From Microbacterium sp. SS28 (GTDB lineage Bacteria > Actinomycetota > Actinomycetes > Actinomycetales > Microbacteriaceae): DNA of 64,000 nt. The stretch's first letter is position 1. Each line of letters starts with the position of its first letter. A model generated the notes under the pieces. That model was given only the letters and a program-made list of their open reading frames with translations. It ran no database searches and was not told the origin of the DNA. The stretch lies in contig NZ_JAKWJP010000001.1 of assembly GCF_022761035.1 (NCBI RefSeq), forward strand, positions 248,001-312,000. Reading direction: 5' to 3'. Positions 45,940 through 55,057 of the stretch are shown piece by piece. The translations under genes and the position numbers were made by a program.

Positions 45940-46392
45940 ATGACCACCGAGAAGAGCACCAAGTCCGGATTCACCGCCGACGAGCGCGCCGCCATGCGCA
46001 ACCGCGCGGCCGAGCTCAAGAAGCAGGAGCGCAAGGGCAAGACCGCCGAGGAGAAGGCCGCCATCGACCGGCAGGACCTGCTCGACGCCATCGAGGGCAT
46101 GGGCCCCAGCGACCGCGCCATCGCCGAGGGCATCGATGCCATCGTGACCGCCGAGGCGCCGCAGCTCGCCTCGAAGACCTGGTACGGTTTCCCCGCCTAC
46201 ACGCGGGACGGCAAGGTCGTGCTGTTCTTCAAGCCCGCCGAGAAGTTCAAGGACCGCTACGCGACCCTCGGCTTCGACACCGCGGCGGCCCTCGACGACG
46301 GCCAGATGTGGCCGACGTCGTACGCGATCCTCTCGCTCACGAAGGCCGACGAGAAGCTCATCGCCGAGCTCGTGAAGCGCGCCGCGGGCTGA
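45940..46392 (+). CDS. DUF1801-like protein
   Basis: A 150-residue protein. A Lys/Glu-rich helical N-terminus (DERAAMRNRAAELKKQERKG) is followed by the fold seen in DUF1801 and YdhG-type iron-chaperone-like proteins: TAEAPQLASKTWYGFPAYTR, DGKVVLFFKPAEKFKDRY and LTKADEKLIAELVKRA. Function unproven. A TATCGT hexamer lies seven bases before the ATG, so it may be leaderless. Confidence 0.8.
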   Translation: MTTEKSTKSGFTADERAAMRNRAAELKKQERKGKTAEEKAAIDRQDLLDAIEGMGPSDRAIAEGIDAIVTAEAPQLASKTWYGFPAYTRDGKVVLFFKPAEKFKDRYATLGFDTAAALDDGQMWPTSYAILSLTKADEKLIAELVKRAAG

Positions 46393-46505
46393 CACCGCCG
46401 AGGCGCGGGGGTCGACCGGATCGACGCGAGCGACCGGAGCGACCCGCCGCGGCCGACACCGCAAGCCCTGCTACCGGCAGCCCGCACCCGTGCGAGGATG
46501 CCGTC

Positions 46506-47777
46506 ATGGCGCCCACGCCCACGCATCTGCTCAGTCCCGCCGATCAGGAGCGACGGCGCGCGCTGCGCGTCATGAAGGGCGTCGCGCTCGGAGCCCTCCT
46601 CGGCATGGCCGCCGTGTTCCTCGTGTCGTTCGCGTTCGAGGAGCAGGTCCCGGCGCTCGCCTACGTGCGCGCCGCCGCGGAGGGCGGCATGGTGGGCGCG
46701 CTCGCGGACTGGTTCGCCGTGACGGCGCTTTTCCGGCATCCATTGGGCATCCCCATCCCGCACACCGCGATCATCCCCAACCGCAAGGACGAGATCGGCC
46801 GCACGCTGGGCGAGTTCGTCGAGACGGAGTTCCTGCGCGGCGACGTCGTCCGCGCGAAACTCGAGGCAACGGCGGTCGCGGTGCGCGCCGGGGAGTGGCT
46901 GCGCGTGCCCGCGCACGCCGAGCGGGTCACGGCCGAGGGCTCGGCGATGGCCTCCGGCATCCTGCGAGCCCTGAGCGACGACGACGTGCAGGACGTCATC
47001 GAAGAGCTCGCTCGTGAGCACCTCATCGCGCCCGAGTGGGGTCCGCCGCTCGGCGCCTGGCTCGGACGCATCGTCGATTCGGGCGCGCATCACGGCGCCG
47101 TCGACCTCGGCGTCGACAACATCGAGGCATGGCTCGCGGGCAACCAGACGGCGTTCACGGGGCTCGTCTCGCGGCGCCTGCCCGCGTGGGTTCCCTCGAT
47201 CGCGCAGCGGCTCGTCGACGACACCGTCTACAACGAGGCTGTCAAGTTCGTCGCGGCGATCAAGGCCGACCCGCAGCATCCCGCCCGCAAAGCGATCGAC
47301 GGCTACCTGCACCGCCTGTCCGACAGCCTGCAGCACGACCCCGCGACGATCGGCCGCCTCGAGGACGCGAAGATCGCGGTCTTCGACAGCCCGCGCGTGC
47401 GCGAGCTCGCCGCCGAGGTGTGGAACACGGCGAAGACGGGCCTGCTCGCCTCGCTCGCCGACCCCCAGAGCGGACTCCGCCGCCGCGCCGCGACCGCTGT
47501 CGCGGAGATCGGCGATCGATTGACGACGGATGCCGCACTCCAGCGTCGCGTCGACACGTGGGTCACCGACGCCGCCGTCTTCCTCGTCGACCGCTACCGC
47601 CACGACATCGCCTCGATCATCACCGACACCGTCGAGCGATGGGACCCCGCCGAGACCACCGAGAAGATCGAGCTCATGGTCGGGCGGGACCTGCAGTACA
47701 TCCGTCTGAACGGCACGATCGTCGGCGCGCTCGCGGGGCTCATCATCTTCACTGTCGCGCAGGCCCTCCTGGGCTAG
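46506..47777 (+). CDS. DUF445 membrane protein
   Basis: A 423-residue protein of the DUF445 (YjiN/YheB-like) family. An N-terminal helix (ALGALLGMAAVFLVSFAF) precedes the signature AAAEGGMVGALADWFAVTAL followed by FRHPLGIPIPHTAIIPNRKD. A long soluble helical middle and a C-terminal helix (LNGTIVGALAGLIIFTVAQA) complete it. Function unknown. It is followed after nine bases by the cyclotransferase gene, but that gene has its own promoter. Confidence 0.9.
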   Translation: MAPTPTHLLSPADQERRRALRVMKGVALGALLGMAAVFLVSFAFEEQVPALAYVRAAAEGGMVGALADWFAVTALFRHPLGIPIPHTAIIPNRKDEIGRTLGEFVETEFLRGDVVRAKLEATAVAVRAGEWLRVPAHAERVTAEGSAMASGILRALSDDDVQDVIEELAREHLIAPEWGPPLGAWLGRIVDSGAHHGAVDLGVDNIEAWLAGNQTAFTGLVSRRLPAWVPSIAQRLVDDTVYNEAVKFVAAIKADPQHPARKAIDGYLHRLSDSLQHDPATIGRLEDAKIAVFDSPRVRELAAEVWNTAKTGLLASLADPQSGLRRRAATAVAEIGDRLTTDAALQRRVDTWVTDAAVFLVDRYRHDIASIITDTVERWDPAETTEKIELMVGRDLQYIRLNGTIVGALAGLIIFTVAQALLG

Positions 47778-47780
47778 CCT
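47775..47780 (+). promoter_or_regulatory. -10 element for leaderless cyclotransferase transcript
   Basis: TAGCCT, inside the DUF445 stop region, ends six bases before the ATG at 47787; there is no room for a ribosome site. Confidence 0.5.
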
Positions 47781-47786
47781 GGGCGC

Positions 47787-48134
47787 ATGACCGAGGCCGC
47801 CGACCAGCTCCTCTTCAGTTACGGGACCCTCCAGCAGCCCGAAGTCCAGCTCGACACCTTCGGGCGCCTGCTCGCGAGTGACGACGACGTGCTGCCCGGC
47901 TACACCGTCGACTACGCCGAGATCGAGGACCATCGCGTCGTCGAGGTCTCGGGACACGCCGTGCACCCCATCGTGCGAGCGACCGGCAATCCGCGCGACA
48001 AGGTCGTCGGCAAAGTGCTCCACGTGACCGAGGACGAGGTGGAGGCGGCCGACGAGTACGAGGTCACCCTCTATCGCCGCGTGTCGGCGACCCTCGCGAG
48101 CGGCCGTGCCGCGTGGGTGTACGTGTCGGTCTGA
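47787..48134 (+). CDS. Gamma-glutamylcyclotransferase (AIG2-like) family protein
   Basis: A 115-residue protein with the family opening LLFSYGTLQQPEVQL, the following LLASDDDVLPGYTVDY, and EVEAADEYEV with the catalytic-type Glu, ending RRVSATLASGRAAWVYV. Enzymes of this fold cyclise gamma-glutamyl amines to 5-oxoproline; the substrate of this one is unknown. Its stop overlaps the hutG-like ATG (TGATG), so the two are coupled. Confidence 0.88.
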   Translation: MTEAADQLLFSYGTLQQPEVQLDTFGRLLASDDDVLPGYTVDYAEIEDHRVVEVSGHAVHPIVRATGNPRDKVVGKVLHVTEDEVEAADEYEVTLYRRVSATLASGRAAWVYVSV

Positions 48135-49024
48135 TGGCGCTCGCGCACGATCCGCTCTGGCCCCGCGCGGGCGGCTGGCCGTCCTTCGACGACGTCGAGG
48201 GGCGGACGGATGCCGTCGTCCTCGGTGTTCCCGCATGGAAGACGTCGCTCTCGCCGACGGGCGCGCACGCGACCCCCGCCGCGGTGCGCGACGCGCTGCA
48301 GCGGTACAGCGCGACGCTCATGGGCCCGCCCGCCGTGGATCTCGGGGCCGCCCTGCGGATCGCGGATGCGGGCGATGTCGTCGACCCGGACGGGCCAGAG
48401 GGTGAAGTCGCCGTCCGTGCGCGCGTCGCAGAGCTGTCTGCCCGCGCGGGGCTCGTGATCGCGCTCGGCGGCGACAACTCCGCGACCTACGCCCTCGCGC
48501 AGGGCGCCGGTGCCACGGGGCTCATCACGCTCGACGCCCACCTCGACCTGCGAGACGGCGTCTCCAACGGCTCCCCCGTGCGCCGGCTCGTCGAGGACGG
48601 CCTGGACCCGCGCCGCGTCGTCCAGATCGGGATCGCCGACTTCGCGAACTCCGCCGTCTACGCGCGGCGCGCCGCCGACCTGGGCATCACGGTCGTGACG
48701 CTCGACGCCCTGCGCAGCCGAGGCATCCCCGACGTCGTGCGCGAAGCGCTCGAGGTCGCGGGTGCGGGAGACCGCGGCATCCATCTCGACATCGACGTCG
48801 ACGTGTGCGACCGCTCGGTCGCGCCGGGATGCCCGGCCTCGGTCCCGGGCGGCCTGGCCGCGTGGGAGCTGCGCGCGCTCGTGCGGGCAGCCGCATCCGA
48901 TTCTCGCGTCGCGAGCGCCGACATAGTCGAAGTCGACGCGACAGCCGATGCTCCAGACGGTCGTACGGTGCGGCTCGCGGCGCTGTGCGTGCTCGAGCTG
49001 CTCGCAGGAAGGATCACGCCATGA
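48134..49024 (+). CDS. hutG: Formiminoglutamase-like arginase-family hydrolase
   Basis: A 296-residue ureohydrolase. The Mn-binding motifs are present: ALGGDNSATYA, LDAHLDLRDG and LDIDVDVCD. The first usually reads GGxHS in arginases; here His is replaced by Asn (GGDNS), a variation also known among formiminoglutamases. It would release glutamate and formamide from N-formiminoglutamate, the last step of histidine breakdown, which fits the hutHUI operon next to it. It is on the opposite strand to that operon and coupled to genes on both sides, so its regulation may differ. Confidence 0.8.
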   Translation: MALAHDPLWPRAGGWPSFDDVEGRTDAVVLGVPAWKTSLSPTGAHATPAAVRDALQRYSATLMGPPAVDLGAALRIADAGDVVDPDGPEGEVAVRARVAELSARAGLVIALGGDNSATYALAQGAGATGLITLDAHLDLRDGVSNGSPVRRLVEDGLDPRRVVQIGIADFANSAVYARRAADLGITVVTLDALRSRGIPDVVREALEVAGAGDRGIHLDIDVDVCDRSVAPGCPASVPGGLAAWELRALVRAAASDSRVASADIVEVDATADAPDGRTVRLAALCVLELLAGRITP

Positions 49025-49506
49025 CCTCTCACCTCTCCGGCATCCGGCTCGCTCTCGTCCGGCACGCGAAGTCGGACTGGGGCGACCCCTCTCTCGACGA
49101 CCACGACCGGCCGCTCAACGAGCGCGGCCGGCGCGACGCGCCCGTCATGGCGCAGCGTCTCGCCGACGCCGGATTCCGCGCGGACGCGATCCTCTCGAGC
49201 ACGGCGCTCCGGGCCGCGACGACGGCCGCGCACTTCGGCGACGCCCTCGGGGTGAGCGTCGAGCACCAGGAGCGTCTCTACGGCGCACCCGCGTCGCTCC
49301 TGCTCGAGGCTGCCGCCGAGCGCGGCGCCGCCTCGGTCGTCGTCGTGGCGCACGATCCCGGAATGAGCGTGCTCGCAGGCCGCCTCTCGGGCGAGATCGG
49401 CCACATGCCCACGTGCGCCGTCGCGACGTTCACGTGGGATGTCGACGACTGGGACGTCGCGACGGCGCTCGACCCGGCATCCTGGACCTTCGACACGCCC
49501 CGCTGA
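49021..49506 (+). CDS. SixA-type phosphohistidine phosphatase
   Basis: A 161-residue histidine-phosphatase-fold protein. The catalytic RHG motif is RHAKSDWGDPSLDDHDRPLN, the SixA version, and the second His is in VVVVAHDPGMSVLA. ERGRRDAPVMAQRLADAGF is also typical. SixA enzymes dephosphorylate phosphohistidine on signalling proteins, though some act on small molecules. It overlaps hutG by four bases (ATGA) and ends 55 bases before the convergent hutI. Confidence 0.9.
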   Translation: MTSHLSGIRLALVRHAKSDWGDPSLDDHDRPLNERGRRDAPVMAQRLADAGFRADAILSSTALRAATTAAHFGDALGVSVEHQERLYGAPASLLLEAAAERGAASVVVVAHDPGMSVLAGRLSGEIGHMPTCAVATFTWDVDDWDVATALDPASWTFDTPR

Positions 49507-49560
49507 GGTCGGCGCCGTCACCACCTCGTCGGTTCCGGCGTTCTTGCGGAGTTCGGGCGG

Positions 49561-50739
49561 CTACAGTCGCACGCCGTCCTTCCAGACGCCCGCGACGAGC
49601 GGCACGCCCGGCCGATACGCGAGGTGCACGCGCGTCGGGGCGTCGAGCAGCACGAGATCGGCGCGCTTGCCTGGTGCGATGACGCCGACGTCCTCGCGGC
49701 GGAGCGCCTTCGCGCCGCCGGCTGTCGCGGAGTAGACGGCCTCCGCGGGCGTCATGCCCATCTCGCGCACTGCGAGGGCGATCATGAGCGGCATCGAGCT
49801 GGTGAAGCTCGAGCCCGGGTTGCAGTCGCTCGCGATCGCGACGGTCGCGCCCGCGTCGAGAAGGCGCCGCGCGTCGGGGTACGGCTGCCGCGTCGAGAAC
49901 TCGACCCCCGGCAGCAGCGTCGCGACGGTGTCGCTCTCCGCGAGCGCCGCGACGTCGTCGTCGTCGAGATACGTGCAGTGGTCGACGGATGCCGCTCCCG
50001 CCGCGACCGCGAGCCGCACGCCCTCCCCGGGGCCGAGCTGGTTGCCGTGCACGCGAGGCAGGAGGCCGCGCGCGGCTCCCGCCGCGAGGACGCGCCGCGC
50101 CTCGTCGGGCGTGAAGGCGCCCCGCTCGCAGAAGACGTCGATCCACCGGGAGTGCGGCGCGCACGCGTCGAGCATCTCGCCGCACACGAGGTCGACGTAC
50201 GCGTCGCGGTCGTCCGCGAACTCGGCGGGCACGACGTGCGCCCCGAGGAAAGTGACCTCGCGCGTGACCTCGGCAGCGAGCCGCGCGAGGCGCTCCTCGT
50301 CGGCGACCGTGAGTCCGTAGCCGGTCTTGACCTCGAACGTGGTCGTTCCCTGGCCGTGCAGCTCGTCGACGAATCGCGCGAGGCGAGCGCGCAGCTCGTC
50401 GTCGCTCGCGGCGCGCGTCGCCGCGACGGTCCGGCGTATGCCGCCCGCCGCATACGGCGTGCCGCTCATCCGCGCCTCGAACTCGTCGGCGCGATCACCG
50501 CCGAACACCAGGTGCGTGTGCGAGTCGACGAACCCCGGGATGACGGCCCGCGCGCCGGCGTCGACGACACGCGAAGCTCCCTCCGCCGGGATGGCGGCGG
50601 CGTCGGCAGCAGCGCCGACCCACGCGATGCGTCCGGACTCGATCAGCACCGCGGCATCCGTCATCGTCCCGCACGGATCGCTCGGCGTGCCGACGTTCGT
50701 CGTCAGCTCGCCGATGTTCGTGATGAGCGTCGCTGTCAT
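49561..50739 (-). CDS. hutI: Imidazolonepropionase
   Basis: A 392-residue amidohydrolase that opens the imidazolone ring, third step of histidine breakdown. The metal site starts at [20 protein letters not shown], with the family's [45 protein letters not shown] and [20 protein letters not shown]. The ATG at 50739 has AGGGGG upstream. It is last in the hutH-hutU-hutI operon, 109 bases after hutU, with a large inverted repeat in the gap. Confidence 0.96.
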   Translation of the reverse strand: MTATLITNIGELTTNVGTPSDPCGTMTDAAVLIESGRIAWVGAAADAAAIPAEGASRVVDAGARAVIPGFVDSHTHLVFGGDRADEFEARMSGTPYAAGGIRRTVAATRAASDDELRARLARFVDELHGQGTTTFEVKTGYGLTVADEERLARLAAEVTREVTFLGAHVVPAEFADDRDAYVDLVCGEMLDACAPHSRWIDVFCERGAFTPDEARRVLAAGAARGLLPRVHGNQLGPGEGVRLAVAAGAASVDHCTYLDDDDVAALAESDTVATLLPGVEFSTRQPYPDARRLLDAGATVAIASDCNPGSSFTSSMPLMIALAVREMGMTPAEAVYSATAGGAKALRREDVGVIAPGKRADLVLLDAPTRVHLAYRPGVPLVAGVWKDGVRL

Positions 50740-50750
50740 CGAATCCCCCT

Positions 50751-50811
50751 CGCGAGACTTCACCTCTGTCACGTTTCGAGCCGCGCCCGATGACACAGGT
50801 GAAGTCTCGCG
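50751..50811. repeat. Large inverted repeat between hutU and hutI
   Basis: Two 21-bp arms, 50751-50771 and 50791-50811, are inverted copies with one mismatch (outer part CGCGAGACTTCACCT) around a 19-base centre. On the minus-strand message this would form a very stable hairpin just before hutI. It has the look of a repetitive extragenic palindrome. Confidence 0.85.
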
Positions 50812-50848
50812 CGCTTCTCACCACCCGGCGCGACGGTCGCGGGGCGGG

Positions 50849-52561
50849 TCACAGCATCGGCACCTTCAGACCGCGCTCGGCGGCGACCTCGCGGGCGCGG
50901 TCGTAGCCGGCATCGACATGGCGCATGACGCCCGTCCCGGGATCGTTGACGAGCACGCGCGCGAGCTTCTCGGCCGCGAGCGGCGTCCCGTCCGCGACGG
51001 TGACCTGTCCCGCGTGGATCGAACGCCCGATCCCGACGCCGCCGCCGTGGTGTATCGACACCCACGAAGCACCCGACGCGGTATTGAGCAGCGCGTTGAG
51101 CAGCGGCCAGTCGGCGATCGCGTCAGAGCCGTCGGCCATCGCCTCGGTCTCGCGGTAGGGCGAGGCCACCGACCCCGCATCGAGATGGTCACGGCCGATC
51201 ACGATGGGTCCCGACAGCTCGCCCGAGGCGACCATCTCGTTGAACGTGAGCCCCGCGAGGTGACGCTCCTGGTACCCGAGCCAGCAGATCCGGGCGGGCA
51301 GTCCCTCGAAGTGGACGGTGTCGCCCGCCTTCTGCAGCCACCGCACGAGTCCCGCGTTGTCGGGGAACAGCTCCATGACGGCGCGGTCGGTCTTGCGGAT
51401 GTCCTCCGGATCGCCCGAGAGCGCGACCCAGCGGAAGGGCCCGCGCCCCTCCGCGAACTGCGGTCGGATGTACGCCGGCACGAAGCCCGGGAACTGGAAG
51501 GCGCGCTCGAATCCCCCGAGCTGCGCCTCGGCGCGGATCGAGTTGCCGTAGTCGAAGACCTCGGCTCCGGCATCCTGGAATCCGACCATCGCGGCGACCT
51601 GCTTGGCCATGCTGCCGCGAGCCCGCGCCGTGAAGCCTTCGGGATCGCGGGATGCCGCCTCCCGCCATTCCCCGAACGGAATGCCCACCGGAAGATACGC
51701 GAGGGGGTCGTGCGCACTCGTCTGGTCCGTCACGATGTCGATCGCGACCCCGCCCGTCTGATGGCGCAGGAGCAGATCGGGGAACACCTCGGCGGCGTTG
51801 CCGACGACCCCGACCGACAGCGCCTCCCCGGCCGCCTTCGCCGCGGACACCCGCGCGAGCGCGGCGGCGAGGTCGGTCGTGTACTCGTCGAGGTAGCCGT
51901 GCTCGACGCGGCGCGCGAGGCGCGACTCGTCGACGTCGACGATGAGGGCGACTCCCCCGTTGAGCGTCACGGCGAGCGGCTGCGCGCCGCCCATGCCGCC
52001 GCATCCGCCGGTGAGTGTCAGCGTGCCCGCGAGGCTGTCGCGGCCGAGCGACCGCGCCACGGCGGCGAAGGTCTCGTACGTGCCCTGCAGGATGCCCTGC
52101 GTGCCGATGTAGATCCACGAACCCGCGGTCATCTGCCCGTACATCGTGAGGCCCAACGCCTCCAGGCGGCGGAACTCGGGCCACGTCGCCCAGTCCCCCA
52201 CGAGGTTGGAATTGGCGATGAGCACGCGCGGCGCCCACTCGTGCGTGCGGAACACCCCGACGGGCTTGCCGGACTGCACGAGCAGCGTCTCGTCGGGCTC
52301 GAGTTCGTCGAGCGTGCGCACGATCGCGTCGAAGGCCTCCCATGACCGGGCGGCCTTGCCCGTCCCGCCGTAGACGACGAGGTCTTCGGGGTGCTCGGCG
52401 ACCTCGGGATCGAGGTTGTTCATGAGCATCCGCTTGGCGGCCTCGGCGCCCCAACTCTTCGCCGTGCGCTCGGGGCCGCGCGGGGCGCGGACGATGCGGG
52501 AACCGACCGGCTGCGGCTGCGCCACAGCGTCGGGGATCTGCAGTTCTTCGGACGTCTTCAT
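50849..52561 (-). CDS. hutU: Urocanate hydratase
   Basis: A 570-residue urocanase using tightly bound NAD+ to hydrate urocanate. Family regions are visible: [72 protein letters not shown] (NAD-binding), [32 protein letters not shown] and the C-terminal [15 protein letters not shown]. The length is normal. Its ATG overlaps the hutH stop (ATGA), so it is coupled to hutH. Confidence 0.97.
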   Translation of the reverse strand: MKTSEELQIPDAVAQPQPVGSRIVRAPRGPERTAKSWGAEAAKRMLMNNLDPEVAEHPEDLVVYGGTGKAARSWEAFDAIVRTLDELEPDETLLVQSGKPVGVFRTHEWAPRVLIANSNLVGDWATWPEFRRLEALGLTMYGQMTAGSWIYIGTQGILQGTYETFAAVARSLGRDSLAGTLTLTGGCGGMGGAQPLAVTLNGGVALIVDVDESRLARRVEHGYLDEYTTDLAAALARVSAAKAAGEALSVGVVGNAAEVFPDLLLRHQTGGVAIDIVTDQTSAHDPLAYLPVGIPFGEWREAASRDPEGFTARARGSMAKQVAAMVGFQDAGAEVFDYGNSIRAEAQLGGFERAFQFPGFVPAYIRPQFAEGRGPFRWVALSGDPEDIRKTDRAVMELFPDNAGLVRWLQKAGDTVHFEGLPARICWLGYQERHLAGLTFNEMVASGELSGPIVIGRDHLDAGSVASPYRETEAMADGSDAIADWPLLNALLNTASGASWVSIHHGGGVGIGRSIHAGQVTVADGTPLAAEKLARVLVNDPGTGVMRHVDAGYDRAREVAAERGLKVPML

Positions 52562-54147
52562 CGTGATTCCTCCGACATCGTGGTGTTCTCCGACGGTGCG
52601 CCGGCGGCTCCGAGGGCGGCCGCGGCCACGGCACCCGAAAGAACGAGGTCCGTCACAGCCTCGATCTCGGGCGAGACGAATCGGTCGCGCCCCGGTCCGC
52701 CCGCGACGGTGCGCACGAGGTCGCGCGCAGCGCCGGTCGCCGGGCCGGGCTGCAGCGGCGCCCGCAGGTCGAGGGCCCGCGCCGCCGTGAGCACCTCGAT
52801 CGCGAGCACGCGCGCGAGCCCGTCGACACCGCGGCGCAGCTTGCGAGCGGCGGCCCACCCCATCGAGACGTGGTCCTCCTGCATCGCGGACGACGGGATC
52901 GAGTCGACGGATGCCGGCACCGCGAGCCGCTTGAGTTCCGACACGATCCCGGCCGCGGCGTACTGCGCGATCATGAGGCCCGAGTCGACGCCGACCTCGT
53001 CGGCGAGGAAAGACGGCAGATCGCGGCTGCGCGCGGGGTCGAGGGCGCGGTCGGTGCGGCGCTCCGAGATCGAGGCGACGTCGGCGACCGCGATGGCGAG
53101 GAAGTCGAGCACGTACGCGACGGGCGCGCCGTGGAAGTTGCCGTTGGACTCGACGCGTCCGTCGTCGGTGACGACGGGATTGTCGACGGATGCCGCGAGC
53201 TCGCGTTCGGCGACCAGGCCGGCGTGGGCGAGCGTATCGCGCGCGGCGCCGTGCACCTGCGGGGAGCAGCGCAGCGAGTACGCGTCCTGCACCCTCGTGC
53301 ACACCGCCGGGTCGCGGTGCGACGCCATGATCGCCGAACCCGCGAGCAGCGCCCGCAGATTCGCCGCGGACGCGCCCTGACCCACCTGAGGACGCATCGC
53401 CATGAGGTCCGCCGCGAAGACGGCGTCGGTGCCGAGCTGGCTCTCGACCGACATCGCGGCGGCGACGTCAGCGGTGTCGAACAGCACCTGCAGGTCGTGG
53501 AGCGCGAGGAGCAGCATCCCGAGCATGCCGTCTGTGCCGTTGATGAGGGCCAGGCCCTCCTTCTCGCGCAGTTCGAGCGGGACGATGGATGCCGCGGCCA
53601 GTGCCTCGGCGGCGGGCATCAGCATGCCGTCGACCCGTACGTCCCCCTCGCCCATCGCGGCGAGCGCGACGTGCGACAGCGGGGCGAGATCGCCCGAGCA
53701 GCCGAGCGAGCCGTACTCGCGGACGATCGGGGTGATCCCGGCGTTGACCATCGCGGCGTACGTCTCGACCACGATCGGCCGGACTCCCGTGCGTCCCGTC
53801 GCGAGCGTCCGCAGACGGAGGAGCTGCAGTGCACGCACGACCTCGGCCTCGACCTCGGCACCCGTGCCGGCCGCGTGCGAGCGGATGAGCGAGGCCTGCA
53901 GCTGCATCCGCCGTTCGAGCGGGATGAACGTCGTCGCGAGGGCTCCGAAGCCCGTCGAGATGCCGTAGTGCGGGTCGGGGTCGTCGGCGAGACGCTCGAT
54001 CAGCGTGCGGGTCTCGGCGATCCGCGCGAGCGCGTCGGCATCGACCTCGACGCGGGCGCCGTGCCGCGCAACTGCGACGACGTCCTCGGGGCGCAGGGGC
54101 GCCGCGCCGATCGTGACGACCTCGAGGGCGGGAGTGACGGTGACCAT
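52558..54147 (-). CDS. hutH: Histidine ammonia-lyase
   Basis: A 529-residue lyase that converts histidine to urocanate with a self-formed MIO group. The family opening [16 protein letters not shown] holds the catalytic Tyr. The MIO-forming tripeptide lies in [14 protein letters not shown] and reads Cys150-Ser151-Gly152 instead of the common Ala-Ser-Gly. [14 protein letters not shown] and [13 protein letters not shown] follow as expected. First gene of the hut operon; its start is 61 bases from the divergent IclR gene. Confidence 0.96.
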   Translation of the reverse strand: MVTVTPALEVVTIGAAPLRPEDVVAVARHGARVEVDADALARIAETRTLIERLADDPDPHYGISTGFGALATTFIPLERRMQLQASLIRSHAAGTGAEVEAEVVRALQLLRLRTLATGRTGVRPIVVETYAAMVNAGITPIVREYGSLGCSGDLAPLSHVALAAMGEGDVRVDGMLMPAAEALAAASIVPLELREKEGLALINGTDGMLGMLLLALHDLQVLFDTADVAAAMSVESQLGTDAVFAADLMAMRPQVGQGASAANLRALLAGSAIMASHRDPAVCTRVQDAYSLRCSPQVHGAARDTLAHAGLVAERELAASVDNPVVTDDGRVESNGNFHGAPVAYVLDFLAIAVADVASISERRTDRALDPARSRDLPSFLADEVGVDSGLMIAQYAAAGIVSELKRLAVPASVDSIPSSAMQEDHVSMGWAAARKLRRGVDGLARVLAIEVLTAARALDLRAPLQPGPATGAARDLVRTVAGGPGRDRFVSPEIEAVTDLVLSGAVAAAALGAAGAPSENTTMSEESR

Positions 54148-54178
54148 GGCTCGATTCCACACCCGCGCCCTCGCGTGC

Positions 54179-54208
54179 GACAGACGGTCGTGGCATCCTG
54201 TGTCTGTC
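54179..54208. promoter_or_regulatory. Candidate operator between hutH and the IclR gene
   Basis: GACAGAC (54179-54185) and GTCTGTC (54202-54208) form an inverted repeat with 16 bases between, inside the 61-base divergent promoter region and touching the IclR start. It is the obvious place for a regulator controlling both genes. Confidence 0.5.
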
Positions 54209-55057
54209 ATGCCAGACAATCGCGCGAGCTCGTCCGCCATCGCCGCCGACCGACCCCAGGTGCCCGCCGCCGACCAGACGCTGCGCATCCTCACCTTCCT
54301 CGGCCGGCAGCGCGGCCCGGTCGCTGCGCGCACGATCGTGACGCACCTCGGCATCCCCCGCTCGAGCGTGTATCACCTGCTCGGCGCCCTCGAGGAGCAC
54401 GGATACGTCGTGCACGTTCCCGCCGAGCGGCGGTGGGGCCTCGGCGTCGCCGCCTTCGAGCTCGCGGGCGGCTTCGCCCGCCAGGCTCCGCTCGCACGGC
54501 TCGGCCGGCCGCTGCTCGCCGATCTCGTGGACCGCGTCGGCGAGAGCGCGCACCTCGCGGTCATGAGCGGGCGCGACGTCGTCTACATCGTCGAGGAGCG
54601 CGCGCCCCGCCGCCCCGCCTTGGTGACCGACGTCGGCGTGCGGCTCCCCGCGCACCTCACCGCGACGGGGCGGGCGATGCTCGCGGCGCTTCCCCGCGAG
54701 CAGGTGCGGGCGCTGTTCCCGGATGCCGCCTCCTTCGCCGACCGCACGGGTCGCGGTCCCCACAGCCCCCGTGAGCTGCGTGACCTGCTGCGCGAGGCGC
54801 GCCAGAGCGGCCATGCGACGGAGGATGGCGAGGTCACGCTCGGGCTGCGCTCCGTCGGCATCGCGGTGCTCGACCACGTCGGCTGGCCGACCGCCGCCAT
54901 CGCCGTGACCTGGCCGGACGAGGCGGCGCGCGATGCGGACGGGCCCACACACGCAGAGCCTCGGGGCGGCGCACCAGCCGAAGCGCGCGTGGCAGCTCTC
55001 GCTCCACTCGTCGCCCGCGCCGCCGCCGAGCTGTCGCACCGCCTCTACGGGCGCTGA
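54209..55057 (+). CDS. IclR family regulator, probable controller of hut genes
   Basis: A 282-residue regulator. The N-terminal winged helix is LRILTFLGRQRGPVAARTIV followed by THLGIPRSSVYHLLGALEEH and GYVVHVPAERRWGLGVAAFE. The C-terminal ligand domain has LADLVDRVGESAHLAVMSGR, VVYIVEERAP and LTATGRAMLAALP. It is divergent from hutH, so control of histidine use is likely. Its 3' end overlaps by 13 bases the end of the LacI gene on the other strand. The ATG at 54209 is chosen; a GTG nine bases upstream is possible. Confidence 0.88.
   Translation: MPDNRASSSAIAADRPQVPAADQTLRILTFLGRQRGPVAARTIVTHLGIPRSSVYHLLGALEEHGYVVHVPAERRWGLGVAAFELAGGFARQAPLARLGRPLLADLVDRVGESAHLAVMSGRDVVYIVEERAPRRPALVTDVGVRLPAHLTATGRAMLAALPREQVRALFPDAASFADRTGRGPHSPRELRDLLREARQSGHATEDGEVTLGLRSVGIAVLDHVGWPTAAIAVTWPDEAARDADGPTHAEPRGGAPAEARVAALAPLVARAAAELSHRLYGR

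Noticed and set aside
43539..46142. An 867-codon minus-strand open frame over the dehydrogenase and DUF389 genes
   Set aside because: It overlaps two real genes in other frames and reads as Arg-rich nonsense.
46257..48236. A 659-codon minus-strand open frame over DUF445 and its neighbours
   Set aside because: It crosses three recognised plus-strand genes and has mirror-frame composition.
50327..52345. A 672-codon plus-strand open frame opposite hutI and hutU
   Set aside because: It covers the ends of two clear genes and the intergenic palindrome; no motifs.
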